From Bartonella doshiae NCTC 12862 = ATCC 700133 (GTDB lineage: Bacteria > Pseudomonadota > Alphaproteobacteria > Rhizobiales > Rhizobiaceae): a DNA stretch of 64,000 bases. The notes below the pieces were generated by a model. It saw only the letters and a program-made list of their open reading frames with translations, was not told the origin of the DNA and searched no databases. Shown here piece by piece: positions 8,955 through 21,757 of the stretch. Each line of letters starts with the position of its first letter. The stretch's first letter is position 1. The position numbers and the translations under genes were made by a program. The stretch covers positions 62,001-126,000 of the forward strand of contig NZ_JH725096.1 of the NCBI RefSeq assembly GCF_000278155.1. The letters are read 5' to 3'.

Positions 8955-10912
8955 TAGAATGCTTGTCCTATACCCACATAAAAACCAACACGAGGATCAC
9001 CTTTCTCTCGCCAAAAAGGAAAAGCTAAATCAATGCGCAAAGGACCAAATCCCGTCATATAGCGACCTCCAATACCAGCTCCCCATTTGATTTTTTGCGC
9101 AAAATCAACAACTGCTTTCTCCCCGATGAGACCTCCATCAATAAAACCAACAAGCCCCATCTTATCATTTAAAGAAAAACGCAATTCTGCTGATCCCTCA
9201 ATAAGCGCACGCCCACCAACAACAGCATTATTTTCCGTTTTTATACCAATATTACGATAAGCATAACCGCGAACAGATCCACCGCCACCAGAAAAAAAGA
9301 GCGTATCCGAAGGTACTTCGGCTGTATTACTTCCAACAATTGTTCCAAGCTTTGCCCGTGCGGCAAAAACAAAACGATCCTTTTCATCCAATACCCAATA
9401 AGAACGACCTTCCATGGTCATCTTTGTCACAAAATTGCTAAAACGCATTTCATAAAAAGGTTCAAAAATCACTTCACCATATAAACCTTTTGTTGCATTA
9501 AATTTGTTATCACGACTATCGTAAGTTAAATTACTTGGAAATCCAACTGTCGTGAAATTACGCTTCCCAAAATAAATATCTTTTGAAGAACTATTAGAAA
9601 CCTCTATAGCAACCTGCCCTGATAGATTGTTATTGAAGATATGTGTCATACCTAACTTTCCACTGATGGCTCTTGTTGTGTAATTGTCTAGGACATCTTG
9701 CTGCACTTTCAGTTCAGTTCTAAGATCCGTATCAGGAGTTAGTATACCAGGTTTTATAAATGTACCTCCAAAAAGATAATCAAAGTTCTTAAAGTTATAG
9801 GAGTTTTCCTTATTGCTACCAACACCATTTATTTTCATCTCAATTTTAAGGCGTTCTGCATGGCCAAAAAGATTATTATGTATCCAATATGTTTCGAAAC
9901 CTGCACCATCTAACGTTGAATAACCACCACCAACACCAAAACGTCGTGGCTTACGTTCTTCTAAAACAAGTGTGAGCGGTAAAGTACCATCAGGGTTAAT
10001 TGACTCAGCCTCACGTATATTCACCGCACGAAAAACATCAAGCCGTGCAAGTCGCTCACTTGCTTTAACCAATGCATCAGAATCGTATTTTTGACCTGAC
10101 TTTAATCCTGTCATCCATGCAATATAGGCTGAATCTATACGTGGCCGCTTACTGACATTCTGCACGCTTAAAGAACCGTAATAAGCTTCTCGTCCTGGAT
10201 CAACCATGATTCGTGCATCAATAAGACGTGCTGCATGGTCAGCAATAATTTCACGATTCATAATTTTAGCTTTAGCATAACCTTGACGACGCCATCCCTC
10301 AATCGCCCATCTTTCTGCTTTAAGAATGATTTCAGATTTAGCAATACCCCCAACTTTATAGCCTAACTCTTCAATTGTAGGTATTCTATTGTCTCTTGAT
10401 TCTATGAATGGGGAAACTTTATCGATATCTGCAATATTAAAAACATATTGGGGACCAGCATCAATCGTAATAATAATATTAGATTGTTCTGGAAGTTGCG
10501 CCACAGGACTCAAATCTGCCGCTTCTAAACCATTAATCCGAATGCTAATAACACCACCGTAGCGCCCATCAGCATAAAGAGCAGAAAGAATTGCGCGATA
10601 ATCTCCACGGGCCTTAGCCAACAAACCAGAAGAACTCAATGATGCTTTATTTTTATCAGCAACTAGAGAAGATACAGCTTTAACTATTTTAACTCCTTCT
10701 GAAGGAGCTCCCTGTGGTGCAACAACTACAATTTTATAAAACTTTTCCGTACTATTTCCATCAAAAGAAGTTGCCTTTTTTTGACCAAACAAATGAATAC
10801 CGAAAAGCTCAAATGCTGCAAGCGGTTGAGAAAAAACAAAAATAAAGCACAAGCTTATAAATACACAGCGCACGGTGTCTGATTTTAATAATTTCCCTGT
10901 CTGATATATCAT
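8954..10912 (-). CDS. tamA: Outer-membrane translocation and assembly module protein TamA
   Basis: TamA is an Omp85-family outer-membrane beta-barrel that partners TamB. The 652-residue protein has an N-terminal hydrophobic signal region (about residues 13-34, ending near SQPLAA), POTRA-like repeats (about 50-330) and a 16-strand barrel domain with the family hallmark VRGYAYRNIG and the closing FGPLRIDLAFPF segment. The last residue is Phe, as expected for an outer-membrane protein recognised by BamA. It is the first gene of the tamA-tamB operon and is divergent from comM. The first ATG (10912) places extra residues before the signal sequence, so an internal start is possible. Confidence 0.92.
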   Translation of the reverse strand: MIYQTGKLLKSDTVRCVFISLCFIFVFSQPLAAFELFGIHLFGQKKATSFDGNSTEKFYKIVVVAPQGAPSEGVKIVKAVSSLVADKNKASLSSSGLLAKARGDYRAILSALYADGRYGGVISIRINGLEAADLSPVAQLPEQSNIIITIDAGPQYVFNIADIDKVSPFIESRDNRIPTIEELGYKVGGIAKSEIILKAERWAIEGWRRQGYAKAKIMNREIIADHAARLIDARIMVDPGREAYYGSLSVQNVSKRPRIDSAYIAWMTGLKSGQKYDSDALVKASERLARLDVFRAVNIREAESINPDGTLPLTLVLEERKPRRFGVGGGYSTLDGAGFETYWIHNNLFGHAERLKIEMKINGVGSNKENSYNFKNFDYLFGGTFIKPGILTPDTDLRTELKVQQDVLDNYTTRAISGKLGMTHIFNNNLSGQVAIEVSNSSSKDIYFGKRNFTTVGFPSNLTYDSRDNKFNATKGLYGEVIFEPFYEMRFSNFVTKMTMEGRSYWVLDEKDRFVFAARAKLGTIVGSNTAEVPSDTLFFSGGGGSVRGYAYRNIGIKTENNAVVGGRALIEGSAELRFSLNDKMGLVGFIDGGLIGEKAVVDFAQKIKWGAGIGGRYMTGFGPLRIDLAFPFWREKGDPRVGFYVGIGQAF

Positions 10913-11301
10913 CTAAATCAGATACCTTTAGTATTCTTTTACTATAAATAATATAGAGCAAAAAAGAGAAATATGCTTATTCTAGATATTGTACATGTTT
11001 GATCACATTTTTAATATAAAATGATAATCCTTTTCCCATATATTCACAAAATCCAGAACACTTTTGCAATACAAATAACTTCACTCTTTGTTTTTCCTAG
11101 CATATTTATTTTGCTCATTATCAATTTTTTACTGCGTTGCATACCATTATGGTTAAATTTGTGCAAATAATCATCCATGATTGTATGGCAAAGCATGCTT
11201 ACGTATATAGATCTGATTCTTCAAAAAGCCATACAAACACTGCTTGATTTTTATGTGTAAATATGATTGTTTCCTTACAGTCAAAAAAGGGGGAGAGTTT
11301 G
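10913..11301. other. Divergent intergenic region tamA / comM
   Basis: This A+T-rich 389-bp stretch must carry the promoters of tamA (leftward) and comM (rightward). I see no RNA gene, convincing ORF or strong sigma-70 pair in it. The only clear signal is a G-rich ribosome-binding site (GGGGGAGAG, about 11289-11297) just before comM. Confidence 0.5.
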
Positions 11302-12834
11302 ATGATCGCGCGTGTTACGACTGTTGCTTTTCGCGGTCTAGAAGCAGTACCTGTCGATGTACAGGTTATGATTTCCTCTGGTAAAATAGCAATGGCTATT
11401 GTTGGACTGGCTGATAAAGCAATCGCAGAAAGCCGTGAACGCATACAAGCAGCTCTTCATGCTTGTGGACTTTCTATGCCTAATAAACGTGTTACCATTA
11501 ATCTTGCGCCAGCTGATTTACCAAAAGAAGGATCGCATTATGATTTGCCAATTGCCGTAGGTTTAATGCTTGTTATGGGAATTCTCCCTCCAGAAGTTGC
11601 TCAAGACTATATCATTTTAGGCGAATTATCACTGGATGGGTCTATTACAGCCGTTAATGGTGTTCTACCAGCTGCAATGACTGCTTTATCATGCAATAAA
11701 GGACTCATTTGTCCTTATCAATGTGGACCTGAAGCAGCATGGGTAAATGCAGAGATGAACATTCTCGCACCAGAAACTCTTCTCACTCTGGTTAATCACT
11801 TTAAAGGAACTCAAATTCAAAAACGTCCACAACCACGCCAATATACAATCCAAACTGAACTTCCAGATCTTTGCGAAATAAAAGGGCAAAAAATAGCCAA
11901 ACGTGCATTAGAAATTTGCGCAGCAGGACGGCATAATCTTTTATTTGTAGGACCTCCTGGCGCAGGTAAATCTATGTTAGCCCAGCGTTTACCTTCCATT
12001 TTGCCGCCGCTTGATAGTCGTGAACTTTTAGATGTATCTCTGATTGCTTCTATTACGGGAGAAACAGTGCATAATACCCTTTCTCTCCACTGCCCTTTTC
12101 GTGCCCCACATCATTCTGCTTCCATGGCAGCAATGATTGGTGGTGGACTCAAAGGACGTCCAGGAGAAGTTTCACTAGCACATAATGGCGTTTTATTTCT
12201 TGACGAATTGCCTGAATTTTCCCCGCAGGTTCTTGATTCTCTTCGACAACCTTTAGAAAGTGGAGAATGTGTTATCGCCCGTGCTAATCACCATATCAGC
12301 TATCCAGCCCGTATCCAACTCATTGCTGCAATGAATCCTTGTCGATGTGGTATGGCAGGTGAAAAAGGTCATGTCTGTGCGAAAGGAATACGCTGTCAAA
12401 TTGACTATCAGTCGCGTATCTCTGGTCCTCTGCTCGATCGAATTGATTTACGGATTGATGTCCCTGCTTTAACAGCTATGGATCTTATGCAACCAGAACA
12501 ATCAGAAAAAAGCTGTGATGTCGCAAAACGCGTTGCACGGTGTCGTGCCATTCAAAGTAAACGTTTTATGGCACTGGGGTTAGATCATATTCGCACCAAC
12601 GGCGACTGCCCTGCTAAAATTATAGAACAAATTGCTATTCCTGATAAAAATGCGGCCACATTGTTACAAAATGTGAGTGAAAAAATGCACCTTTCTGCAC
12701 GCGCTTATCATCGTATTCTTAAAGTTGCACGCACCATTGCTGATCTCGATGAAGCAAACCAACTTTCACGCCATCATATTGCGGAAGCTATTTCCTATCG
12801 TCTAGGCAATGAAAGATTAACAGTTCTTAACTAA
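11302..12834 (+). CDS. comM: YifB/ComM family Mg-chelatase-like AAA+ ATPase
   Basis: ComM (YifB) is a hexameric AAA+ helicase that promotes branch migration during natural transformation and is widespread in non-competent bacteria too. The 510-residue protein has an N-terminal Lon-like ChlI domain (residues 1-165), Walker A GPPGAGKS near 217, the family mark FRAPHHSAS, Walker B VLFLDELPEF, and a C-terminal Mg-chelatase lid with the Cys-rich stretch NPCRCGM...CAKGIRC that may bind metal. I start it at ATG 11302, preceded by GGGGGAGAG; an upstream in-frame ATG at 11263 adds 13 residues without a ribosome-binding site. It converges with the next gene 12 bp away. Confidence 0.92.
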   Translation: MIARVTTVAFRGLEAVPVDVQVMISSGKIAMAIVGLADKAIAESRERIQAALHACGLSMPNKRVTINLAPADLPKEGSHYDLPIAVGLMLVMGILPPEVAQDYIILGELSLDGSITAVNGVLPAAMTALSCNKGLICPYQCGPEAAWVNAEMNILAPETLLTLVNHFKGTQIQKRPQPRQYTIQTELPDLCEIKGQKIAKRALEICAAGRHNLLFVGPPGAGKSMLAQRLPSILPPLDSRELLDVSLIASITGETVHNTLSLHCPFRAPHHSASMAAMIGGGLKGRPGEVSLAHNGVLFLDELPEFSPQVLDSLRQPLESGECVIARANHHISYPARIQLIAAMNPCRCGMAGEKGHVCAKGIRCQIDYQSRISGPLLDRIDLRIDVPALTAMDLMQPEQSEKSCDVAKRVARCRAIQSKRFMALGLDHIRTNGDCPAKIIEQIAIPDKNAATLLQNVSEKMHLSARAYHRILKVARTIADLDEANQLSRHHIAEAISYRLGNERLTVLN

Positions 12835-12846
12835 AAAAGAAAAGCG

Positions 12847-13731
12847 TTAATAAAAACTAACTGGAAAATAACGCAAATAAAGCTCCACAAGTTTTCCATC
12901 ATCTTCTAAAGACTTCAAAGCATAATTGAGCATACTAACCAATATTGCATTCTTTTTTGCAACGGCAAGCTGCATACCCTCTCCCAATAACTGTGGAGCT
13001 ATGTACGTTCCTCCAACAAAATGGCAACAATCATCAGACCTTAAATCGTTTAACCATAGAGATAAGGCAAATCCATCATCGAAAATAAGATCAATTTTAT
13101 GCTCCTGTAATGCTTTATAGAGCTCCGCCCTCTTCTTAAATCCTTGCCATTTAGCTTCAGGAAAATAACTATGAAATAACTTTTCGTGGGCACTCTTTAA
13201 CAAAAATCCACTATTTAAATGTACAAGTTTATCACTTATAGGTTCGTCGAGATTCATAAATCGAGAAGCAACAAACCGTGCAGGAAAACGCAAATAAGTT
13301 CGCGTAAAATCAAGGTATCGATGTGTTTCAACTGTTTCTTTTAAACCAGCTATAATCACTTCTGCATTACCATTTCTAACATGATCTATAAGCTCTTCCC
13401 AAGGAACAACTTCCACCTCACAGAGTTTCTCAAGGCTTAATTTTGCGCAAATAGCACGCAATAAATCGATATTATAGCCTGCAAGATGCCCTGTTTTGTC
13501 AAGAAAGTTAAAAGGAGGAAAATCAAAAGTTGTTACGAAACGTAAACGAATTATACCTGTTGTGTCAGGTTTTTCTAAACGTTGGTGTGAATCAAAAAAA
13601 GAAGGTAGTCTTCCAGCTTTTTCAGCATTTGCGAAGGATGAAGAAAGAAAACTCCATGCTATAACTGAAACGCCAATAAAAACATTGAATAAATTTATAA
13701 GTTTCTTTATTCTCAAAATTCTTGCCCCCAT
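12847..13731 (-). CDS. Periplasmic amino-acid-type substrate-binding protein
   Basis: The protein is a family 3 extracellular solute-binding protein. It has a basic start and hydrophobic core (about residues 10-36, ending SSFANA) that should be a Sec signal peptide, then the typical FDFPPFNFLDKTGHLAGYNIDL segment of amino-acid binders and the EVIIAGLKETVET region. No permease or ATPase gene adjoins it, so it is an orphan receptor; it could feed a transporter elsewhere or have a signalling role. The ATG at 13731 has no ribosome-binding site; a TTG at 13716 preceded by GGGGG is an alternative that removes five residues and leaves the signal peptide intact. Confidence 0.82.
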   Translation of the reverse strand: MGARILRIKKLINLFNVFIGVSVIAWSFLSSSFANAEKAGRLPSFFDSHQRLEKPDTTGIIRLRFVTTFDFPPFNFLDKTGHLAGYNIDLLRAICAKLSLEKLCEVEVVPWEELIDHVRNGNAEVIIAGLKETVETHRYLDFTRTYLRFPARFVASRFMNLDEPISDKLVHLNSGFLLKSAHEKLFHSYFPEAKWQGFKKRAELYKALQEHKIDLIFDDGFALSLWLNDLRSDDCCHFVGGTYIAPQLLGEGMQLAVAKKNAILVSMLNYALKSLEDDGKLVELYLRYFPVSFY

Positions 13732-16578
<2,847 letters not shown>

Positions 16579-16691
16579 AGGTACTCTTTTGTTCCTAATT
16601 GTATAAACGTTACTGTTTTATACATCGCTTTTTCGTATTTGAATATTCTCTCCATATTTCATTTACGATAAAAGAAAAATAAGGAAGGGTC

Positions 16692-17480
16692 ATGCGTATG
16701 GCAGCTGAAACAGAACGTGTAGGAGTCAAAGGTGGAATGGAGCGCTCTTTTGGCTTTACAAGTGTAGATGAAACGCAAAAACAATCCATGGTTGATGATG
16801 TGTTCCACTCTGTCGCTGAAAACTATGACAAAATGAATGATATCTTATCGTTTGGGCTACATCGTGTTTGGAAAAACTCTATGGTTGCATGGCTCTCTCC
16901 ACCAGCTCTTTCCAGCTGGAAAGTTCTCGATGTAGCTGGTGGTACTGGTGATATCGCCTTTCGTATCCTTAATGCTTCACGCCAACAAGCCCGTGCTACA
17001 GTCCTCGATATTAATGGTTCAATGCTTAGTGTTGGCAAAAAACGTGCACAAAAAAATGGACTCGCTCCTCTCATTGATTTTGTTGAGGCAAATGCAGAGC
17101 ATCTTCCTTTTGAAAATCAAAGTTTTGATGCCTATACTATTGCCTTTGGAATCCGCAATGTACCTCATATTGATCGAGCTCTTACAGAGGCTTTTCGTGT
17201 TTTAAAACCTGGTGGGCGCTTCTTATGTTTAGAATTTTCAAATGTCGATGTGCCTCTGCTTGATAAAATTTATGATCTTTGGTCCTTTCATGCTATCCCA
17301 AAACTTGGTCAACTCATTGCAAATGATGGCGATGCTTATCGTTATTTAGTCGAATCTATACGCAAATTTCCTAAACAAGATGATTTTGCCTCTATGATTA
17401 GTCATGCTGGTTTTTCACGGATATCCTACCGTAATCTCACAGGCGCAATAGCAGCGCTACATTCAGGCTGGAAGATTTAA
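16692..17480 (+). CDS. ubiE: Ubiquinone/menaquinone C-methyltransferase UbiE
   Basis: UbiE uses S-adenosylmethionine to C-methylate the ring of the ubiquinone (or demethylmenaquinone) precursor. The 262-residue protein contains the family signature [17 protein letters not shown], the SAM-binding motif [12 protein letters not shown] and the [13 protein letters not shown] segment. The ATG is preceded by AAGGAAGG. It lies two bases before ubiB and probably shares its transcript, a common alphaproteobacterial pair of genes for aerobic quinone synthesis. The N-terminal 20 residues before FGFTSVDE are longer than in E. coli UbiE, as in other Rhizobiales as far as I recall. Confidence 0.95.
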   Translation: MRMAAETERVGVKGGMERSFGFTSVDETQKQSMVDDVFHSVAENYDKMNDILSFGLHRVWKNSMVAWLSPPALSSWKVLDVAGGTGDIAFRILNASRQQARATVLDINGSMLSVGKKRAQKNGLAPLIDFVEANAEHLPFENQSFDAYTIAFGIRNVPHIDRALTEAFRVLKPGGRFLCLEFSNVDVPLLDKIYDLWSFHAIPKLGQLIANDGDAYRYLVESIRKFPKQDDFASMISHAGFSRISYRNLTGAIAALHSGWKI

Positions 17481-17482
17481 GA

Positions 17483-19069
17483 ATGGGGCAAATTTCCACT
17501 TACTTTCAATTAATGCGTGCTGGATGGGTCTTAGCACGTGAAGGCGTTTTGAGCGCTCTTCCTAGCGATGATCTTCAAGGATTTCCAGCATTTGTGCACC
17601 GAATAGCAAGTGTATTAGCGCGCCGCAAAACGAAAAAAAAACAACGATCTGAAAATATTTCTTATGCCATCAACAAACTCGGTCCCTCCTACATAAAACT
17701 TGGTCAATTTCTTGCTACTAGACCCGATATTGTCGGACGTGATATTGCAAAAGACTTATCACTACTACAAGATCGCGTCCAAACATTCTCCTGTACTGCT
17801 GCCATCACGCAAATTGAAGGTTCGCTTGGTCAGCCTATTCATGATTTATTTACAAACTTTTATCCTCCTATTGCTGCGGCTTCTATTGCTCAAGTTCATC
17901 CAGCTGAATACTATGATGAAGCTGGTTGTATAAAAAAATGTGCCGTTAAAGTGATCCGTCCTAATATCAGAGCACGTTTTACTAAAGATCTTAGAAGCTT
18001 TTATCTCATCGCCCATTTACAAGAACGTTATGTGCCTGCCTCTCGACGCCTTCGTCCTGTTTGTGTTGTTGATACCTTAGCACAAACCACACGCCTTGAA
18101 ATGGATTTACGGCTAGAAGCGGCTGCCATATCAGAAATGGCTGAAAATATTCAACATGATAAAGGTTTTCGAGTCCCCCAAATTAATTGGGAGCGAACAG
18201 GACGTAATGTTTTAACAATGGAGTGGATCGATGGTATAAGAATATCCGAAATTTCTGCACTTAAAGAAGCTGGTTTTGACTTGAAAGCGCTTGCAACAAC
18301 ACTTATTCAATCTTTTCTTCGTCATACATTGCGCGATGGTTTCTTTCATGCCGATATGCATCCTGGTAATTTATTTGTAGATTCAAAAGGATGTATTGTT
18401 GCTGTTGATTTAGGCATTACTGGGCGACTTGGCAAAAAAGAAAAGCATTTTCTTGCTGAAATACTATATGGCTTTATTACGCGCGATTACCATAGGGTAG
18501 CATATGCACATTTTGAAGCAGGATATGTACCTTCACATCACAATATTGAAAGCTTTGCTCAAGCAAATCGCGCTATCGGCGAACCAATTCATGGACAATC
18601 AGCGCAGAGCATTTCCATGGCTAAGTTGCTCACACTGTTGTTTGAAGTTACCGAATTATTTGATATGCAAACACGACCTGAACTTTTATTATTACAAAAA
18701 ACTATGGTTGTCGTGGAAGGTGTTGCCCGCACATTGGATCCAGATTTTAATATGTGGAAAGCATCTGAACCTGTTGTTAAAGAATGGATTGGCAAAAATT
18801 TAGGACCAGTAGGGTTGGCAAAAGATTTTAGTGAAGGAGCACAAGCACTCCTTTCATTGGCGCGTAAAACACCGCAATTGATACAAAACTTCCAAAATAT
18901 GGAAGAAAACCTCAATCAAATGATCAAAACAGGATTCCATCTTTCTCCCTCCACCCTCAAACAACTTGCTGCTGAGCAAAGTCGCACCAACCGTTATGGT
19001 CGTTATAGCCTTTTTATCATCGCTCTTTGTTGCATTTGTTTCATTTTTTTATTTTTTCATCTTTTCTAA
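17483..19069 (+). CDS. ubiB: Ubiquinone biosynthesis accessory kinase-like protein UbiB
   Basis: UbiB is an atypical kinase/ATPase of the ABC1/ADCK family needed for ubiquinone synthesis. The 528-residue protein shows the diagnostic KxGQ motif (IKLGQFLATRPD), an A-rich loop region AAASIAQVH, the AVKVIRP lysine strand, the catalytic-loop-like FFHADMHPGN and the metal-binding DLGITGR. A C-terminal hydrophobic segment (about residues 505-527) matches the membrane anchor of bacterial UbiB. It starts two bases after ubiE and so is probably translationally coupled. A 69-bp gap separates it from coaBC. Confidence 0.95.
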   Translation: MGQISTYFQLMRAGWVLAREGVLSALPSDDLQGFPAFVHRIASVLARRKTKKKQRSENISYAINKLGPSYIKLGQFLATRPDIVGRDIAKDLSLLQDRVQTFSCTAAITQIEGSLGQPIHDLFTNFYPPIAAASIAQVHPAEYYDEAGCIKKCAVKVIRPNIRARFTKDLRSFYLIAHLQERYVPASRRLRPVCVVDTLAQTTRLEMDLRLEAAAISEMAENIQHDKGFRVPQINWERTGRNVLTMEWIDGIRISEISALKEAGFDLKALATTLIQSFLRHTLRDGFFHADMHPGNLFVDSKGCIVAVDLGITGRLGKKEKHFLAEILYGFITRDYHRVAYAHFEAGYVPSHHNIESFAQANRAIGEPIHGQSAQSISMAKLLTLLFEVTELFDMQTRPELLLLQKTMVVVEGVARTLDPDFNMWKASEPVVKEWIGKNLGPVGLAKDFSEGAQALLSLARKTPQLIQNFQNMEENLNQMIKTGFHLSPSTLKQLAAEQSRTNRYGRYSLFIIALCCICFIFLFFHLF

Positions 19070-19138
19070 TCTGTTTAATATGCTAAAGAATACCAATAAT
19101 GAAATCATTACAATCACTTCATTTCTTGGATATATTTT

Positions 19139-20533
19139 ATGGCTAGCATTACCATTCGCAACCTTTCTTCTAAAGCTAAAGAAGCTTTACGTATACGCGC
19201 TGCGCAAAATGGTGTTTCTATGGAAGAGGAAGCTCGTCGTCTTTTAAGCAACCCCACTATTCCGGCTATACACACCTCTCAAGCAAGCAGCATCGAAACG
19301 CAATCATTGCTATCAAAATCGCTCCTTCTAATTATTGGTGGAAGTATTGCATCTTATAAAGCGCTTGATCTGATTCGTCGCCTACAAGAACGTGGAGCAC
19401 GTTTACATATTATCATGACACAAGCAGCGCAAAAATTTATTACTCCCTTAGCTGCAGAAGCTCTCAGTGGTGGTACTGTGTATAGCGATTTATTTTCGCG
19501 TGAAGAAGAACACGACATCGGTCATATTCGGCTAGCACGTGATGCTGACCTTATTATTTTAGCGCCCGCCACTGCCAATCGTATTGCAAAAATAGCCAAT
19601 GGCATAGGAGATGATTTAGCTGATTGTGTGCTTTTAGCAGCACGCTGTCCAATCTTAATTGCACCGGCCATGAATCCCGCCATGTGGACACATCCGGCAA
19701 CTGTTCGTAATGTTGCACAATTGCGTGCAGATGGCGTTCATATCGTAGGGCCAGAAATTGGAAAAATGGCTGAACGTGATGAAACAGGTTGTGGACGCAT
19801 GAGTGAACCTTTAACCATTGTAGCATCAGCAGAAGCTCTTTTGGAAGTTCAGGAAAAACCACTTTCTGGACGCCATTTCATTGTAACTTCTGGTCCTACC
19901 CATGAACCAATTGATCCTGTACGTTATCTTGCAAATCGCTCGTCAGGCAAACAAGGCCATGCCATTGCAACAGCTCTTGCACATTTTGGCGCCAAAGTAA
20001 CACTGATTTGCGGTCCTGTTGATCTTTCTGATCCACAAGAAGTAAAAACCATTCATGTTGAAACAGCATGTCAGATGTTACAAGCTGTTCAAGAAGCATT
20101 ACCTGCTGATGGTGCTATTTTCGCTGCTGCCGTTTGTGACTGGCGTAGCCAAACGCAATCTTTACACAAGATCAAAAAGAGCGCAAATAAAACACCGCCC
20201 TCTTTGCATATGGTTGAAAATCCTGACATTTTAGCAACAATCGGTCATGCTCAAAATCGCCCTCCATTAGTGATTGGTTTTGCTGCTGAAACGTGTGATA
20301 TCATTACTAATGCGCAAAAAAAATGCGCCGAAAAAGGCGCTAACTTCATTCTTGCTAATGATATTTCTCTTCATGATGATGGTACAAGCGTTATGGGCGC
20401 TGATACAAATCAAATCTATCTCGTTAGTAAAGGAAGCATTGAACAATGGCCACATATGAGTAAACAACAAGTCGCACAAAAACTCGCAAATATTATTGTG
20501 TCATTTTTCTGCTCTTCCTCTGTTACACATTAA
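19139..20533 (+). CDS. coaBC: CoaBC with an N-terminal FitA-like ribbon-helix-helix domain
   Basis: CoaBC makes 4'-phosphopantetheine from phosphopantothenate, cysteine and CTP in two steps of coenzyme A synthesis. The CoaC decarboxylase part (residues about 60-240) has GGSIASYKALD, the active His in HDIGHIRLARDAD, the PAMN motif and GCGRM; the CoaB ligase part (about 245-464) has TSGPTHEPIDPVRY and NRSSGKQG. Unusually, residues 1-40 (ASITIRNLSSKAKEALRIRA, then SMEEEARRLL) form a ribbon-helix-helix domain of the FitA antitoxin type. The reading frame runs unbroken through the junction and no ATG with a ribosome-binding site lies between the parts. No PIN-domain toxin is next door. Confidence 0.94.
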   Translation: MASITIRNLSSKAKEALRIRAAQNGVSMEEEARRLLSNPTIPAIHTSQASSIETQSLLSKSLLLIIGGSIASYKALDLIRRLQERGARLHIIMTQAAQKFITPLAAEALSGGTVYSDLFSREEEHDIGHIRLARDADLIILAPATANRIAKIANGIGDDLADCVLLAARCPILIAPAMNPAMWTHPATVRNVAQLRADGVHIVGPEIGKMAERDETGCGRMSEPLTIVASAEALLEVQEKPLSGRHFIVTSGPTHEPIDPVRYLANRSSGKQGHAIATALAHFGAKVTLICGPVDLSDPQEVKTIHVETACQMLQAVQEALPADGAIFAAAVCDWRSQTQSLHKIKKSANKTPPSLHMVENPDILATIGHAQNRPPLVIGFAAETCDIITNAQKKCAEKGANFILANDISLHDDGTSVMGADTNQIYLVSKGSIEQWPHMSKQQVAQKLANIIVSFFCSSSVTH

Positions 20534-21037
20534 AATAAACGAAAAGCATCCCATTCTAAATGAAAAAATTTGCTTGTATTTTAAAAAAGATATGAATTAA
20601 AAAATCGTTTGAGAAAAGATTTAATATATCTTTTACCAACTGTCTCCATGCAAAAGCAGCCACAACATTAAGAGTTGATAATAAATTATGGTGCCATTGT
20701 GCTACTTCATAAGTATAAAACAATGATGCCAATAGATTTTACATTTAGTATTCATAAGAACATCGTGCGATAGGTTTTAGTGTAAAGTGAGATGTCTTTC
20801 TAAAACAAGTGCATAAATGAGTAGTGCAATAGTTTATTATTCTTCATGAATAATGTAATCCTATAAAAACAAGAAAATTTTCTCTGTTTTTATTGACTGT
20901 CGATTTTTTATTCTATGGACTTCAATAGCTCATAAAAGATAGTCTCTACAAAATAAGCACATCTATTCATACGCGCATAAAGTGTTTTTTTAAGCAGTCT
21001 CTTGTTTTTTGTCTCTCTTTATCTTATTTACTCTTCT
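20534..21037. other. Gene-free gap after coaBC, with A+T-rich hairpins
   Basis: In several relatives dut follows coaBC; here about 500 bp without a supported gene follow instead. I recognised no dut fragment. Two inverted repeats stand out: ATTATTC/GAATAAT (20836-20854) and TAAAAACAAGAAAA/TTTTCTCTGTTTTTA (20864-20892, one bulged base), the second with a T-rich 3' arm that could act as a weak terminator on the plus strand. Confidence 0.4.
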
Positions 21038-21757
21038 ATGTTTTTTACTGCCGCTTCTCGCGCTCTGCAACGTCTTCTGACTCCACAATATCGTATTATG
21101 ATATTGAAATCATTAGGTATTACTTTTGTTGTACTTACCATCCTATGGCTATGCGCACGTCAAATATTTATCTCCTATTTTTGGCCTTGGATTGCCGATT
21201 TTCTTCCAGGATTACCAAGTTGGGCCGGATGGTTTGGGGTAAGTGCACTTATTGTTTTAAATTTTGGCTTGGCGTTACTTATGGCTTTTTTCATTGCTCC
21301 AATCACAGCTATGATTGGAGGTTTTTTTGTTGATTCTGCTGCTGAAATTATTGAAAAAGAAGATTATCCTAACGATCCTATTGGACAAGCTATGCCATTT
21401 GGGCGCTCTCTCATTCTCTCTTTAAAATTTGTTACCTTAAGTCTTCTTGGAAATGGAATCGCTTTTATTTTATTTCTCATTCCAGGTGTCAATTTGATTG
21501 CTTTTTATACTATTAATGGTTACTTGCTTGGTCGTGAATATTTTATGTTTGCTGCTTATCGCTTTCGATCTGAACAAGATGCTCGTGCTTTTTTACACAC
21601 ACATTACGCAACAGTTTTTTTTGCAGGTTTACTGATAGCACTTTTTGTTTCCATTCCTATTCTTAATTTAGCAACACCACTTTTCGCAGCCGCCTTTATG
21701 ACACATTTACACAAAATGCTCTCTCAAAATGCTACCAAATATATCATACCTAAATAA
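21038..21757 (+). CDS. EI24/CysZ-family inner-membrane protein
   Basis: This is a hydrophobic protein with about four to six predicted membrane helices (LGITFVVLTILWLCA, VSALIVLNFGLALLMAFF, FVTLSLLGNGIAFILFLIPG, FFAGLLIALFVSIPIL). The IAPITAMIGGFFVDSAAEIIE segment and the pattern around IPGVNLIAFYTINGYLLGREYF are characteristic of the EI24/CysZ family. CysZ is a sulfate permease in gammaproteobacteria; the role of the rhizobial branch is unproven. I prefer ATG 21038 (239 residues), which matches the N-terminus expected for the family; the frame is open to a TTG at 21002. No strong ribosome-binding site precedes either start. Confidence 0.78.
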   Translation: MFFTAASRALQRLLTPQYRIMILKSLGITFVVLTILWLCARQIFISYFWPWIADFLPGLPSWAGWFGVSALIVLNFGLALLMAFFIAPITAMIGGFFVDSAAEIIEKEDYPNDPIGQAMPFGRSLILSLKFVTLSLLGNGIAFILFLIPGVNLIAFYTINGYLLGREYFMFAAYRFRSEQDARAFLHTHYATVFFAGLLIALFVSIPILNLATPLFAAAFMTHLHKMLSQNATKYIIPK

